From NCBI GenBank assembly GCA_022702545.1, contig JAHRBC010000004.1:248001-312000 (forward strand): a stretch of 64,000 nucleotides of DNA, given 5' to 3'. This DNA comes from Phycomyces nitens. Taxonomy: Eukaryota > Mucoromycota > Mucoromycetes > Mucorales > Phycomycetaceae. This document shows positions 12,009 through 22,680 of this stretch, one piece after another (position 1 is the stretch's first letter; each line of letters opens with the position of its first letter). The notes under the pieces are model-generated. The model was given only the letters and a program-made list of their open reading frames with translations, did not search any database and was not told the origin of the DNA. The position numbers were made by a program, and so were the translations under genes.

Positions 12009-13234
12009 CTTTTGGGGGGTGTCCTAGCAACCAACATTGCACACCTTTTTATATCTTATAAAATATACACTCGGAGATTCAAGGGACCAAGCAATGCAAA
12101 AAGATCCAATGAATGAATGAATTAACCATAATGAGCCAGGATGGCCTGGCCAATCGTACCAGCTAAACCCAAAATATTGAAAGGGGAAACATATCTCGTC
12201 AACAGACCAGATCTTGGCTTGTTCTCTATTTGACCCCCTTTTTTTAGCTTATCTGGCCTGCCCTTGAACCGAACTTACCCGGCTATTCCGCCAATTCGTA
12301 TACTGTGCCACCTTTCTTTTGGAGAACCCCAGGAAGAGTAAACAATAACATCAGCCCCTCTACTTTGGTGACTGATTGTAAAATGACTTGGCCAATGCAT
12401 CATTTCCTTACAACACAGTGTAATCCCCCCACCCATCACCCCCACCCCCTCATCACCAACCAGCCACTTGAGATCCAAAGTCACATAGCTAATAATGAAT
12501 CATATAGTACAATACAAGTCCACTTGGGGGGGTGGTAGCCATTTTTCATATAGCCACCAAATAATAATCATACGTTGAAATTCTTGTGTTTCGTAATGAT
12601 GTTTCGTAACCAAAATTACAGAATACAATTACCTTTATATCGTTGCTTGTTGGTAAATAATAAGAATCTATTTATTATTTTAGCTTGATCGATATCAAAT
12701 CAACCCAGATCTAACCTTTTTACCGATGCATTATCCAGACAGGATCTTTCTTGTTGGTACAGGAAATACCAATCTAATGAACTGCAGTATGCCCTTTGGA
12801 TTCTCATTTCCAGGATATCTAGATCGGCCCTTTTAAGATCTAAAAGCTCAATAAGCCCAGCCTTTTTGAATCATGACAGTTTGTATGTCTATTTTATACC
12901 TTTGGTTTTTACAGCTCAAATAATATTGACATTCAGTGTAACATGCTTATATTATATTCTGTGTGTAGCATTATGACAGCCTTTGCACAACACATGTCCT
13001 GCTATATATATATGTGCATCGATGTTAATGACCATCCTTTTCATCTAGACTATCCGTTTCTGGAGCCCTTGTATTGTATTGTATTGAATTGAATTGTCGT
13101 TCTCATTTCATTTCATATCCACTTTCAGAAACAGGGCAGATGTGACTGTCATTGGTAATTGCTGTATTTTTTGTATTGTTCACAATTATGTTTTTTTTTA
13201 AAAGAAAAATCAAATATATCTGACAGCCTGTATA
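12009..13234. other. Divergent intergenic region
   Basis: Spacer upstream of both the small orphan (leftward) and the Era gene (rightward). It holds CCCCACCC-type tracts near 12420-12455 and AT-rich runs. I see no gene. Confidence 0.55.
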
Positions 13235-15379
13235 ATGCATCGATCTAGCAGTATTCCAATCGCATCCAACATTCGATCATGTAAGAGCTTTTGTTTTATG
13301 CCATAAAACCAATACCCATCATTCTCTTATTATTATTATTTTTTATCCACAGACTGGCTCAATGCCTCTCTACAACGCTCTTATGCAATCATGTCTCGAG
13401 CAAAGCAACAGGCAGGCGTACCTTTGGAACTCATCAAACATAAAAAGGGAACAAAGATTCCAACCCACAATCCAAATGGACCACGATATCAAACTGTTCC
13501 CAAGGGAATCCTCAAAAAGAATGACGATACCTGGAAGACCGCTGGATTAGCCTCAGAGAGCACATTTGACGATTACGAAAAAAAGCCCAAAAAGATCAAT
13601 TCATTCGACGACATTGAATTTGTCAATAATAGAAATCGTTCATTCAACAACAGATCTGATAATGACCAACGAGGATTCCAAAGAGACAGACAAGAGAGCC
13701 ATGAGAATAATAACCAGTGGAGTCGAGACGATTATGCAAATTCTCGGGAAAGTAGATACAATGGTCGTCAGGACGACAGAGAGGATAGATACAGCAGTCG
13801 CCAACCATACAGAGACGATGGTTACAAAAGATTCATCTCAGAAAGACAGTCTAGATATCAAACTTCTCGAAAGCAAGACAAATACGAAATAGTCCACCGA
13901 GAAGTACCATTGATGGCAAACAAAGACTTTGACACCTTGACAGAAGAAAGAATAAAAAACGATGTAATCTCGGCCGAGAAAATCAAACGGGAAAGACGCG
14001 CACAAGAACAAAACGATTTTACTCCTGTCTTGAGATCAATGAAGACCAGAGAACCAGCAGGTAGCCTAAAATAAAAAGGTATATCAAACCAAGCATGCTT
14101 ATGTCTTGTTTCCCTAGGCCTTTCTCAGCGTCTTATAAAGATTGTCCAGAATGTAAAACAGCCAGAGAACCCTCACACTCTCAAAGTTGCTGTCATTGGT
14201 GAAGCCAATGCAGGAAAATCAACCCTTATCAACAAGATTGTAGAGGAAGATGTAAATATCCCATGTTTTTATATATACAAAAGAGAATGCCTAATGGATC
14301 CCATTGATGCTATATAGGTTACGGTTGTCTCGCCAAAAGCACACACCACACGTGAGAGAATATTGGCAGTGCTGTCCCAGGACAATTACCAAGTAGTATG
14401 TCTTGTTTGATTTGGATTGTCAATAAGATACTTAATGTGTGCAATTAGGTGTTTTTAGATACACCTGGCATTGTGCCCGATAATAGCGGCACAAAGATGA
14501 ACAGAACTCTGTTGACATCTGCATGGCGATCCTTGGATGAAGCAGATCATGGTATGTCTATTGGTTTGGCGTTTGTACGGATATTTACATTGGTATAATA
14601 GTTGTCATTCTGGTTGACTCTAGAAAGGCATTGATGCCTGAAGCTAGATTAGCAGAAGATTCTATTATTGATCATCTCAAAAAGTACTCTATTCCTGCTA
14701 CTCTTGTATTCAACAAGGTAAGCCTAAACACACACACATATATATATTTGGAATTGATATTGACGTGTGGATTAGATGGATCTGTTGAATAGCGATGATA
14801 CTATCCTTGAAGAAGTCAGGGCACGCTACAAGAATGGCTATGAGCATATTAAACAAACACTCTATGTGTCTGCCCTTCATGAATCTGGTCTGAACAGACT
14901 AAAAGTAAGGGCAACCGCTTACTTATTGTGACATGTTGTTAACTTTCATCTTAGGATTCTCTGTTTTCAGCCTCTCAACCAAAAGAATGGGCATATCCCA
15001 AAGAGCTCAAATCAGAAATGTCTGATCTCAAGCGAGTAGAGGAATTGATTCGTGTAGAATTCTTTAAGCGATTGCATCAATATATTCCTTACATGCTCAA
15101 GCAGGTAAAGCAAATGCACCCAATCTATGCCTCTTTAACTATAGACCCTAACGAGGGTTGATCATTTTACTATAGGAAAATGTAGGCTGGACAGAGACAG
15201 AAAGAGGTATTCGAATCGATCAAACCGTCTACGTGGAGCGTGACAGTCAGCAGAAGATTGTTGTTGGCGCCAATGGCGCGGTAATTGATCAGGTTGTTCA
15301 GGAAGCACGGATTCAGATTAGCAAAGCACTCAAGCGACCTGTTCAATTGTATATTCAAGTCAGAACAAAAAAACACTAG
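13235..15379 (+). CDS. ERAL1: Era-type GTPase with KH domain, probably mitochondrial
   Basis: Exons about 13235-13280, 13353-14060, 14118-14251, 14318-14395, 14449-14551, 14602-14717, 14776-14904, 14955-15104 and 15176-15379 give about 555 residues. Era binds the 3' end of small-subunit rRNA and helps assemble the ribosome. GTPase motifs: G1 GEANAGKST, G2 region KAHTTRERI, G3 DTPG, G4 NKMD. The end holds the KH domain, ending KIVVGANGAVIDQVVQEAR. The N-terminus (MHRSSSIPIAS...RSYAIMSRAKQQ) is basic and Ser-rich, as expected for a mitochondrial presequence. Between it and the GTPase lies a 200-residue Arg/Asp/Asn-rich charged insert that bacterial Era lacks. The first short exon is less certain; the ATG at 13391 is the alternative start (527 residues). 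Confidence 0.88.
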
Positions 15380-15455
15380 ACATTGAAACTATATTATAAA
15401 GATAAATAAACCATTCCCCTTCTTTTTTTTCTTTTTTGAATGTTGTATTATGCGG

Positions 15456-17561
15456 TTATGAGGGAGCCTCATGCTTCTTCAACATCATGTCAATCTTACT
15501 CATTCCTAATAGAAAGGCCTGTTTGTCGAGCAAGCCATTATTACTAGGATCACATTCCCGCCAAATCTGAGCTAGTTTCTGACTAGGCAATTGGCTTCTC
15601 TGCCAAAGTACTTTAACCGTCTGGCCATCCACAAACCCTTCATCTTGGATAGCATCAAACAAGGTCTGGTATCGCTTGGCATCTACACCCATTTCTGAAA
15701 GGCTTGTGTTTTTGGCTGGTCGGGAAGGAGGTGGAGGAGGCGCGACCTTTTTCTTCTCTGGCTCACTGGCAAACAGCTCTGTTTTTGAAGAAGTAGACGG
15801 TTGGTGTGGGCGATTTTGGTTCAAAAAGCCCTTTTTATCTTTCTCAATGGCTTCACCTTTGAAATCAATTGTATTGGGATTCTCGCAATAACTAGGACCT
15901 GTTGCAGATCGAGTTCGGTTGTTCAGGATAGTGGACGGTTTGACATTGATACTAGTGTCCTTGTGAACTGGCTGCCACTCTTTTGCTGGCCTTGCTGGCA
16001 AATTGGGCGAGGGTCCCAGATTTGGCTTTTGGGGCGTCGATCCTTGGAATACCATGGGTAGATTTGATGCAGAATCTGTCTTTTGGGTAGGATTAAATGC
16101 CTTACTGATGCCAGAACGTGTGGTTGGTTTTATGACGGGCTTATTGACAATTGGTGGAGGAGGAGGTCGGTGGTTGGGCGTATGTAGACCGATAACTGCT
16201 GTGTCGGACGGCTTGGGGAGAATCGGTGGTGGATTAGATGTGCTTCTGGCTTTAGGGCGGCTAGGGAGGGTGGGTGAGTTGTTAAGGGTGGACACTTTGG
16301 CTGGCGGCTTTGGCTTTAGACTTGGAGGTGCACGGCCAAGGGGACTGTTGTTATCTGGCGAGATGATTTGCTCAATGGTAGAGATATTGGGTGGTAATGA
16401 TGAAGCACTGTTGGGTTTGGTCGAATGGGCTGTTTTTGACCGTCTATTTGCTTTTGAGGTCGGTCTGGATGGCAGCCGTGGTGCAGGGTTGGAGACCGGC
16501 AACACAGGAAAGCTAGAGACAACTGGCTTTTTTGAAGAAATAACAGAGGCTGGTTTGGTACCAAATATAACCGGGATTTGTTGCTGCTTGTTGCGAAGTT
16601 GGGATGGCCTGACCAATTGATATTCGCCATCCTCTTCATCTTCGTCGTGCTCAACGTTGTCTTCTGATGGTTTGGACTGGGGTTTATGGGTCTCATTTGT
16701 CACCAGAGACTTGGAGAATGACCCGGACCTTGTGTTTGGAAGCGACTTTGGAGACATTGTTCCCAGTTTTCCAATGGCACCTTCAAATGCTCTCCGTGTG
16801 TCTTGGTCCTTTTGGAGCAGAGAAGGCTTGACTGACTTTGAGATGTCTCTATTGGGAACTACAGAGGTAGAGAGAGATCTGGCCCTAGAGGCAATGTCAT
16901 TCTTTATAAACGATGCCTTGAAGTTTGGCTTGTCTGCCGGGGCAGCTGAAGAAGACCCAGACCCAGATCCGGATCCAGATCCAGGACAAGTATCGGCCTG
17001 GCGTTCTTTCTTCAAAGCAAGTGTGTCTGTGTGGGCTGGCTTAGGACCAAGTGCGGGCTTTGGTTTGATTCCCGGAGATTGTAAAGTAGGGTCGCTGGTG
17101 TTTCCGTTGAGCTGAAGAGGTCTTGATTGTTTGAATGAAGGCCCCATTGCGAATTCAAATGCATCGTAACTTGAATTGGTTTTGTTGTCTGGTTTGGACA
17201 CTGGAAGTTTGTGATTGTCGCTTTCGTCTTGATTGACTGGATTGTTAGATATCACTGACCAGGTTGAGAACGTTATAGAATTGGGTGGGGATACACTTGC
17301 TGATATGGTGTTCTTGGTTGAATCAGAAGGATCTTGGCCCGGGATAAGCTTTGGAGGTGTTGTGGAATTCTCGGTAATAAACTCGACATAGTTGAATGGA
17401 AATAATCCTCTTGTAGAAGTTCCCTGAAGCCTGCCAACATACCAGTCGTCCTCTGCTGATTTTTTTACGTCTACGAGAATGTCGCCCATTTTGAATGATA
17501 TTTCGCCTTCGTCTTCGGCATTGCAATCGAACAAGGCCTTTGCTTTTAGCATAGTTGCCAT
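15456..17561 (-). CDS. SH3- and EH-domain adaptor protein
   Basis: One uninterrupted frame of 701 residues from the ATG at 17561-17559 (the frame stays open upstream to 17612 without another ATG). An N-terminal SH3 domain spans about 3-62 (KAKALFDCNAEDEGEISF, DDWYVGRL, GLFPFNYVEFI). A C-terminal EH-type domain spans about 622-700 (AKRYQTLFDAI, VLWQRSQLP, IWRECDPSNNGLLD, FLLGM). The DPSNNGLLD loop matches the calcium-binding loop of EH domains, which bind NPF peptides in endocytic proteins. The middle 550 residues are Pro/Ser-rich with many PPPP and RP motifs that could bind other SH3 domains, plus an SGSGSGSGSGSS run near 16955-16990. A C-terminal EH domain also occurs in the yeast Irs4/Tax4 family, but the SH3 domain makes this a different layout. 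The likely role is an endocytic or cortical actin scaffold (inference). It converges with Era, 76 bp apart. Confidence 0.8.
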   Translation of the reverse strand: MATMLKAKALFDCNAEDEGEISFKMGDILVDVKKSAEDDWYVGRLQGTSTRGLFPFNYVEFITENSTTPPKLIPGQDPSDSTKNTISASVSPPNSITFSTWSVISNNPVNQDESDNHKLPVSKPDNKTNSSYDAFEFAMGPSFKQSRPLQLNGNTSDPTLQSPGIKPKPALGPKPAHTDTLALKKERQADTCPGSGSGSGSGSSSAAPADKPNFKASFIKNDIASRARSLSTSVVPNRDISKSVKPSLLQKDQDTRRAFEGAIGKLGTMSPKSLPNTRSGSFSKSLVTNETHKPQSKPSEDNVEHDEDEEDGEYQLVRPSQLRNKQQQIPVIFGTKPASVISSKKPVVSSFPVLPVSNPAPRLPSRPTSKANRRSKTAHSTKPNSASSLPPNISTIEQIISPDNNSPLGRAPPSLKPKPPAKVSTLNNSPTLPSRPKARSTSNPPPILPKPSDTAVIGLHTPNHRPPPPPIVNKPVIKPTTRSGISKAFNPTQKTDSASNLPMVFQGSTPQKPNLGPSPNLPARPAKEWQPVHKDTSINVKPSTILNNRTRSATGPSYCENPNTIDFKGEAIEKDKKGFLNQNRPHQPSTSSKTELFASEPEKKKVAPPPPPSRPAKNTSLSEMGVDAKRYQTLFDAIQDEGFVDGQTVKVLWQRSQLPSQKLAQIWRECDPSNNGLLDKQAFLLGMSKIDMMLKKHEAPS

Positions 17562-18331
17562 GTTGTTCTTGATTGTAAAAAGCCTTGACCAAGAAAGTAA
17601 CCAAACGCTCACGTAAAAAAAAAAGTCCGCCTCAAAGTGTCCAGTACAAGGATGAAAATTGGGCGCTGGATATAATTACGTCATCGTGTGTATTGATTGG
17701 GTATTTGATGAGCAGCCCTGGGGACAGTCAACATATCCTTGGCTTGGAAACGTAATGACCCGGAAAAGAGGATTACAATGAAAACATATGTAGAGTTTTA
17801 TGTGGCACAAACTATGTTGATTATTGATAATTTGAATTATTCACACTTGTTTTCTTTTGGTGAGCAACTTTCACTATTGATAAATAATATGATGGTATTT
17901 GGGTATTTTGCAGCTGTTGATGTTCACAATTAGCTTTGACATTTTTTGCAGACAAATTAATCCTGCTCTAATCCTGATATCAATAAATCGACACCGCGTA
18001 AAGCGAGTCACAGGATTACGCATTAATCCAAATTGTATAAATCTTGCTAATAAGAATTCAATACAGCTTGGACATACTTCCAACAGCTCTTTCTTGCTTT
18101 GGTTTTTGTCTATCAAAGAAAGTGAATGAAGTACACCTCTATAGTTTATGTGCTGAATTTAATCGGTACTCTTGTTAATTCATATAGTCTGTGGCTCGTT
18201 TTCCGCTGTGTCGATTTAACGGTATTCTTAAAAGACATCCAGAGGATGACTGAAATGAAAAAGCAAAAGGTAGATTTGTTTTATGAGACACCTCTTTTGA
18301 AAATTCATTGACTGAATAATCACTTGCATAG
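17562..18331. other. Spacer leading into the repeat-rich region
   Basis: It begins with the SH3-EH gene promoter side. The rest holds no recognisable gene. It contains the left 196-bp direct repeat (18032-18227). Confidence 0.5.
18032..18227. repeat. Left copy of a 196-bp direct repeat
   Basis: By eye this matches 21421-21616 at about nine bases in ten over the full 196 bp with no gaps, in the same orientation. Upstream, 17987-18030 also resembles 21213-21255 more weakly, so the shared unit may be longer and the right copy interrupted. Confidence 0.9.
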
Positions 18332-18332
18332 A

Positions 18333-18763
18333 TGGCCTCGTCTAAATCAATGCAAGGTTTTTTCGATTCATACAGATACCAAAAAAATGGTTCTGTAAAA
18401 AGCAAATATTTTTACTAGTAAGTCTTTATTCTATATTTCATTTGACATTATATCTCTGACGAAATAATATTTAGCCTCTCAAAGAACAACATACTTGATA
18501 CGACTGATAAAAGTCCATCAAGCCAAATGGAATTGTTGCCAAAAAAAATTGAAAGATGAATTAGATCTGATCACAAGACCAATCATCAATCAGAAAAACA
18601 CAGTTGACGAAACTATTGACAAATTATTGCAAGACGTACGTATACACCGATTTACTTTATAGTAATTGACAAATTAATTAACATTATCAACAATTTTATC
18701 AGAGTGATAAAAGCTGTGGTGCTCTTGTTGAATACTATCATCAAGACCCACCAAATCCCTAAT
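18333..18763 (+). pseudogene. Fragmentary spliced frame in the repeat-flanked locus
   Basis: From the ATG at 18333 the frame MASSKSMQGFFDSYRY runs to a GTAAGT donor near 18418. A TTTAG acceptor near 18476 leads to a second segment containing KWNCCQKKLKDELDLI, and a third ends in DPPNP followed by TAA at about 18763. The phase across the first junction does not match the best second-exon frame, so the piece is either decayed or mis-modelled. It may be the N-terminal part of the orphan gene that follows. No family recognised. Confidence 0.3.
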
Positions 18764-18954
18764 AAACTCTGAGTCTGTGACTCCCTATAAAAAAAGAGTG
18801 ATAAAAGCGTGTCAACCAAACTAAAAATGTTAAAAAAAATTGTTGATCCTTCAACGAAAACGCAGTGAATTCAACAAGAAGTCGTTTGGTTTATGTACGT
18901 ATTTTATAATTCGTGAATACTTACTACGCATGACTTACATACTTGTATGAACAG

Positions 18955-19721
18955 CTTAGATATCCATGTCTACAAACGATTCTTTTTAAATGGTACCAAT
19001 ATACCTCTTTACTCCAAAGAGGATTTCAAAGCCAAATTTTGGTCACATATTCTTGAAGAATTATTCAGTCTTTCAAACGTGTGCTTACATTGGTGAGTTA
19101 TTCTATAAATTTAATATTAAAGCGTTTTATATTACTAACTTCATCGGTAGGGGCGATACTGTTCCGAAAGCTTTCAAAAATGTAGCAGCTTCACCAAAGG
19201 TTGACATTAGGATTGTTTCTGCTTTAAACTCAAATGACAATGATTGTTCTCTCGGCGAGTTTTCCAAGATAGCTGTGAGCACTAAACTGTATGAGGATAA
19301 GATCAAGCTGGCTTTAATGGCCAAAAAGCATTTTAATTCGCTTCTCAAAGCTGGTGTCGTTTGCCAATACCCTTTTATCATGGTGATGGGATTTGATTTT
19401 ATGTTCTTGACGATGGAATATGCAGAAGGTATAGGATATGTTATACATGAAGTAGACCAATGTCAATTCCCTATTATTAAAAGTTCTATCAATGAAGGAG
19501 GGATTCAAGCTTTAATTAACTGTATAAACTCTGTCAAGGTAAATTAAAGATATAATCGAGATCGTTGGAAGTTAAATTGACAATAATTTTAGGTTCACGT
19601 GACCAGTTTAAAGGAAAAAAGAGAAGATGAAAGAAAAGAACATGCAATACATCGAATGAAGCTGTTAATTGGAGAATCCAGCACGCAAGCAGCTACATAT
19701 TATAGGCCTGGTCAACCGTAA
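18955..19721 (+). CDS. Orphan gene of lineage-specific type, N-terminus unresolved
   Basis: Three exons, 18955-19092, 19151-19538 and 19593-19721, read through in phase. The protein begins around LDIHVYKRFFLNGTNIPLY, continues EDFKAKFWSHILEEL, HWGDTVPKAFKNV, PKVDIRIVS, LGEFSKIAVSTKLYEDKIKLAL, a central YPFIMVMGFDFMFLTMEY and GYVIHEVDQCQFPI, and ends in a basic helix (KEKREDERKEHAIHRM) and YYRPGQP. The pattern resembles an uncharacterised family expanded in mucoralean fungi. No catalytic motif or membrane segment stands out. The first exon and start codon could not be fixed; an upstream exon ending QEVVWFI near 18894 would join in phase, but it is preceded by a TGA. It lies inside the pair of 196-bp direct repeats, and its stop codon lies in one arm of a 20-bp inverted repeat. 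Confidence 0.5.
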
Positions 19722-19940
19722 AATACTGCGCTTTGTTCAATTTGTTTTTGTTAGCCAATGATAGTATGATAGCATTGCCAATTGTGAGCGTAAAAACAGC
19801 GGTTCACTACCTTTTATCGCACATTGGAATCTATCAAATTTTTGTTTTTGTATGGATAACCTATTAGAAAGAAAGAAATTTTTTCTTGCATGATTTGAAC
19901 AGGATTTTTCATGTTCAAATTTTTACGGTTGACCAGGCCT
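19704..19940. repeat. 20-bp perfect inverted repeat around a 197-bp spacer
   Basis: The arm at 19704-19723 (AGGCCTGGTCAACCGTAAAA) is the exact reverse complement of 19921-19940. The left arm carries the stop codon of the orphan gene. Confidence 0.9.
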
Positions 19941-20111
19941 AATATTACGGATGTTTTTTGGCCAACGAAGAAAGATGGTTTATTTCTAAATGAAACTAAT
20001 ACGGATGACGACGTGGAAACGAGAACTGGTGATGTAGGCGAGTTTTTGTATAGCAAAGATGAAACAGAAAGTGACAGTGGAGATGAAGGTGAAATAATAG
20101 TTCTTGAATAA
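19911..20111 (+). other. Short acidic open frame, possibly coding
   Basis: An ATG-started frame of 66 residues, MFKFLRLTRPNITD..., with an acidic tail (ETESDSGDEGE). Its first codons overlap the right arm of the inverted repeat. It could be the 3' exon of a neighbouring gene or a chance frame. I cannot assign a function. Confidence 0.3.
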
Positions 20112-21420
20112 AGGGAATGGCTCTGTATCGTTATAAAAGCCATCTTCTTTTATATAATAGCATTATTTTAGTTCTAAACTACAATATCACTTCAGTTTAT
20201 GAAATTGATTCTATAAATTACTCTGGGTATATCTTGAACCTAATTACCCTGAAACTCGGGTGCCTTTTGTTATCTGACTCAAATCTTAGACAATTAATTC
20301 ACAAACAGACCTGAATATTACTAGTTGGCTATTTGCAGACATTAATATCCAGATTCTTAACAATCATTAGCAAATAAAAGTAAAAGAATTGCATTTCAAA
20401 ATCAGTGAATCAGTAAACTCTGTTTATTGCCACTTCGAATCGGCTAAATTCAGGTCAGTATTTAATACATGTCTTCCACCAGATGCTTCGAGTATGCAAA
20501 GCTCAACTTCTTTTATTAAAGGCCCATCAGAATATGCTTTATTGGGTCCAAATCAAGGCTTTTGGTTTTGCGTTTTTGTTGGACGAGTAGTTAAACCAAA
20601 GAAGAAGACGAGTTTCATAGTCGTTTAATATGTCTCACCCATATTACAGCCTTTAGAAAACTCAGATAATGACCAAAAAAGAAATACAAACAATTTTTTT
20701 ATTGGACAAAAGCATATTTTAGTTTCAGAGAATATCCTTCTAAATTTGGACAACTCTTTTTAGGAAATAGATCATGTCTTTTGATTACCAGCCATTAGGC
20801 GTGCAGAAATGCATCTTGCTAATCAAGAAGAAAGCAATGTATCTCCCAACTATACCTCTTGTCATTCAGTCGTCCTGACCGAACATTACCAATATAAATA
20901 TCATCTTTTACAAGCTCAACCCTTCTTTACTTTTTCTCTCAAAATCTGGTTTTTTTAAACCAGTACTATCACATCTAAAGGACTACTGCTCATTATAATT
21001 TCTACACTTTGAAAAAGAATCCTGCATTTTCCGCATAGAAGTTTGTACTTAGTAATGAAAAGGGTTTTAAAAAAAAGATGAGCCGGGTGATAATAACAGC
21101 ACGAAATGTCGATGATTATTAAAGAGGGAATGAAAGTAATAAACGGTTTTTTACGCTCAAAAGCATTTATGTTGTATTTACAGTCTATTGGGAAAAGGTG
21201 ACGGTATCAGCTAATCGACAGAGCGATAAAAATCACACAATTACGCATTATTCATATACTTTTGTTGTCAATACTTTACTCTTTAGACACTGCAACCTAC
21301 ATGATCAGAATCACTTTTTGGACCTTCTTTTTTATTGTTTGGGAGCAGACTTTATTAAACAAAATCAATAAAGAATATACTTTGAATCGTTAAAGACTCT
21401 TAAAAAAACACACAATCCAT
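20112..21420. other. Gene-poor sequence inside the repeat-flanked interval
   Basis: AT-rich sequence with short frames only. The frame at 20389-20628 begins at an alternative codon and matches nothing I know. Confidence 0.45.
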
Positions 21421-21616
21421 ATTGTATAAATCTTGCTAATAAAAATTCAATACAGCTTGGACATACCTCCAACAGCTCTTTCTTGCTTTGGTTTTTGTCT
21501 GTCAAAGAAAGTGAATAAAGTACACCTCTATACTTTATGTGTTGACTTTAACTAGTACTCTTGTTAATTCATATAGTCTGTGGCTCGTTTTCTGTTGTGT
21601 TGATTCAACGGTATCC
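21421..21616. repeat. Right copy of the 196-bp direct repeat
   Basis: Partner of 18032-18227. Both copies end in a similar stretch, GTGGCTCGTTTTC followed by CGGTAT. Beyond that point the two flanks diverge. Confidence 0.9.
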
Positions 21617-22199
21617 CGAAATAAGCCAATCTGGTTTGAATTGTAGACTGGTCATTGAAAATAGTCATGTCCAAGGAGCATTTATCTTGGACACAGCCTT
21701 GGAAGAACCACTTTTTCTTTGCTTTCAACATGACAGAAAAAAACATTGTCACCTTGAGAGAACACTATGTGCCATTCATTCATGGTCTTTGGGCAGAAGG
21801 AACCAAACGTTTTCAAAGTGATTACTGGACACAATTTCTTCTCTTGAGTTATTGCTCTAGCAGTTTTACCCCCCGTTACCTTGGAATTGATACCCATCTA
21901 ACATACTGATACTGCAATCTACCGATATATGATCGAGAACACCACATTGTTGCAATTGTATAAGAGATAATTCCTCTGTAGGACCCCAAGAATCCAAGAA
22001 TTGGAGAACTATCTGCAGTGACCGTATTTCGTATTGGTTGCGAGCTGGTGGTTTTTATCTCTGACTTGTGTTTTCATAAAGAATGCCGAAATTTGTTCTT
22101 GCAAGATTTGGTTCGTTTGGCCACAACACTCGAAACACAAAAGCAACCACCAATCTTATTAGACTCGGGTACTGGGAAGAGAATCTTTGATGGACCACC

Positions 22200-22680
22200 A
22201 ATAAATTGACTATAGCACTATCATAGTGACATGGATCCACCATTGGAACCTGATCCCCTCACCAACGTGGGAGCATTATCCATACCGATATAACGTCCTT
22301 TACATTGCTCGTGGCTGTCAAGTATATCCAAGATTTCAGCCTCATAGTTAAAGTAATGATCTGTGACAGTATCACCTTTATCCTTATTTTGCACAGATGT
22401 AGCAGCTCCTCCAACTTTTTTGAAAAGGCTCGGCTTTTTTGGGCGTCTTAAACTTATGTTTGCAACAAAATATAAAGAGACGGTACCAAGGGTAGTGATA
22501 TTGCTTGCTTTCGTTTTTGAAAAAGTTCTAATGACTCGCTCGCCTCGCCTTTTTTTTGGATTTTCTTTCGAAACAGCGTTGTTTGCAGTAGTGTGGCCAG
22601 GAAACTTGATGAATATGACCTTGCAAACTCCACTACATCAGCCTATTTCCCGTTCTTTTTTCTTTCTTTGTAGTTCTGGC
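22200..22680 (-). pseudogene. Relic of an IS630/Tc1-type DDE transposase
   Basis: On the minus strand one frame reads NITTLGTVSLYFVANISLRR, then RRPKKPSLFKKVGGAATS, VTDHYFNYEAEILDILD and KGRYIGMDNAPTL. This matches the block of mucoralean DDE_3 transposases that ends in the second catalytic Asp (MDNAPxH). After NAPTL the frame loses the family pattern, and stops follow. The conserved C-terminal PPYSPELNPIE block is absent. The element is therefore dead and truncated. The plus-strand open frame at 22363-22845 is its antisense shadow. Confidence 0.7.

Noticed and set aside
12275..12538. Opposing frames in a C-rich patch
   Set aside because: They arise from CCCCACCC runs and have no coding character.
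17562..17612. N-terminal extension of the SH3-EH protein starting at GTG
   Set aside because: The first ATG gives a start immediately before the SH3 domain, as expected; GTG starts are not normal for nuclear genes.
18032..21616. Classical LTR retrotransposon
   Set aside because: The repeats lack TG...CA ends, no gag, protease, reverse transcriptase or integrase was found between them, and no primer-binding site was recognised.
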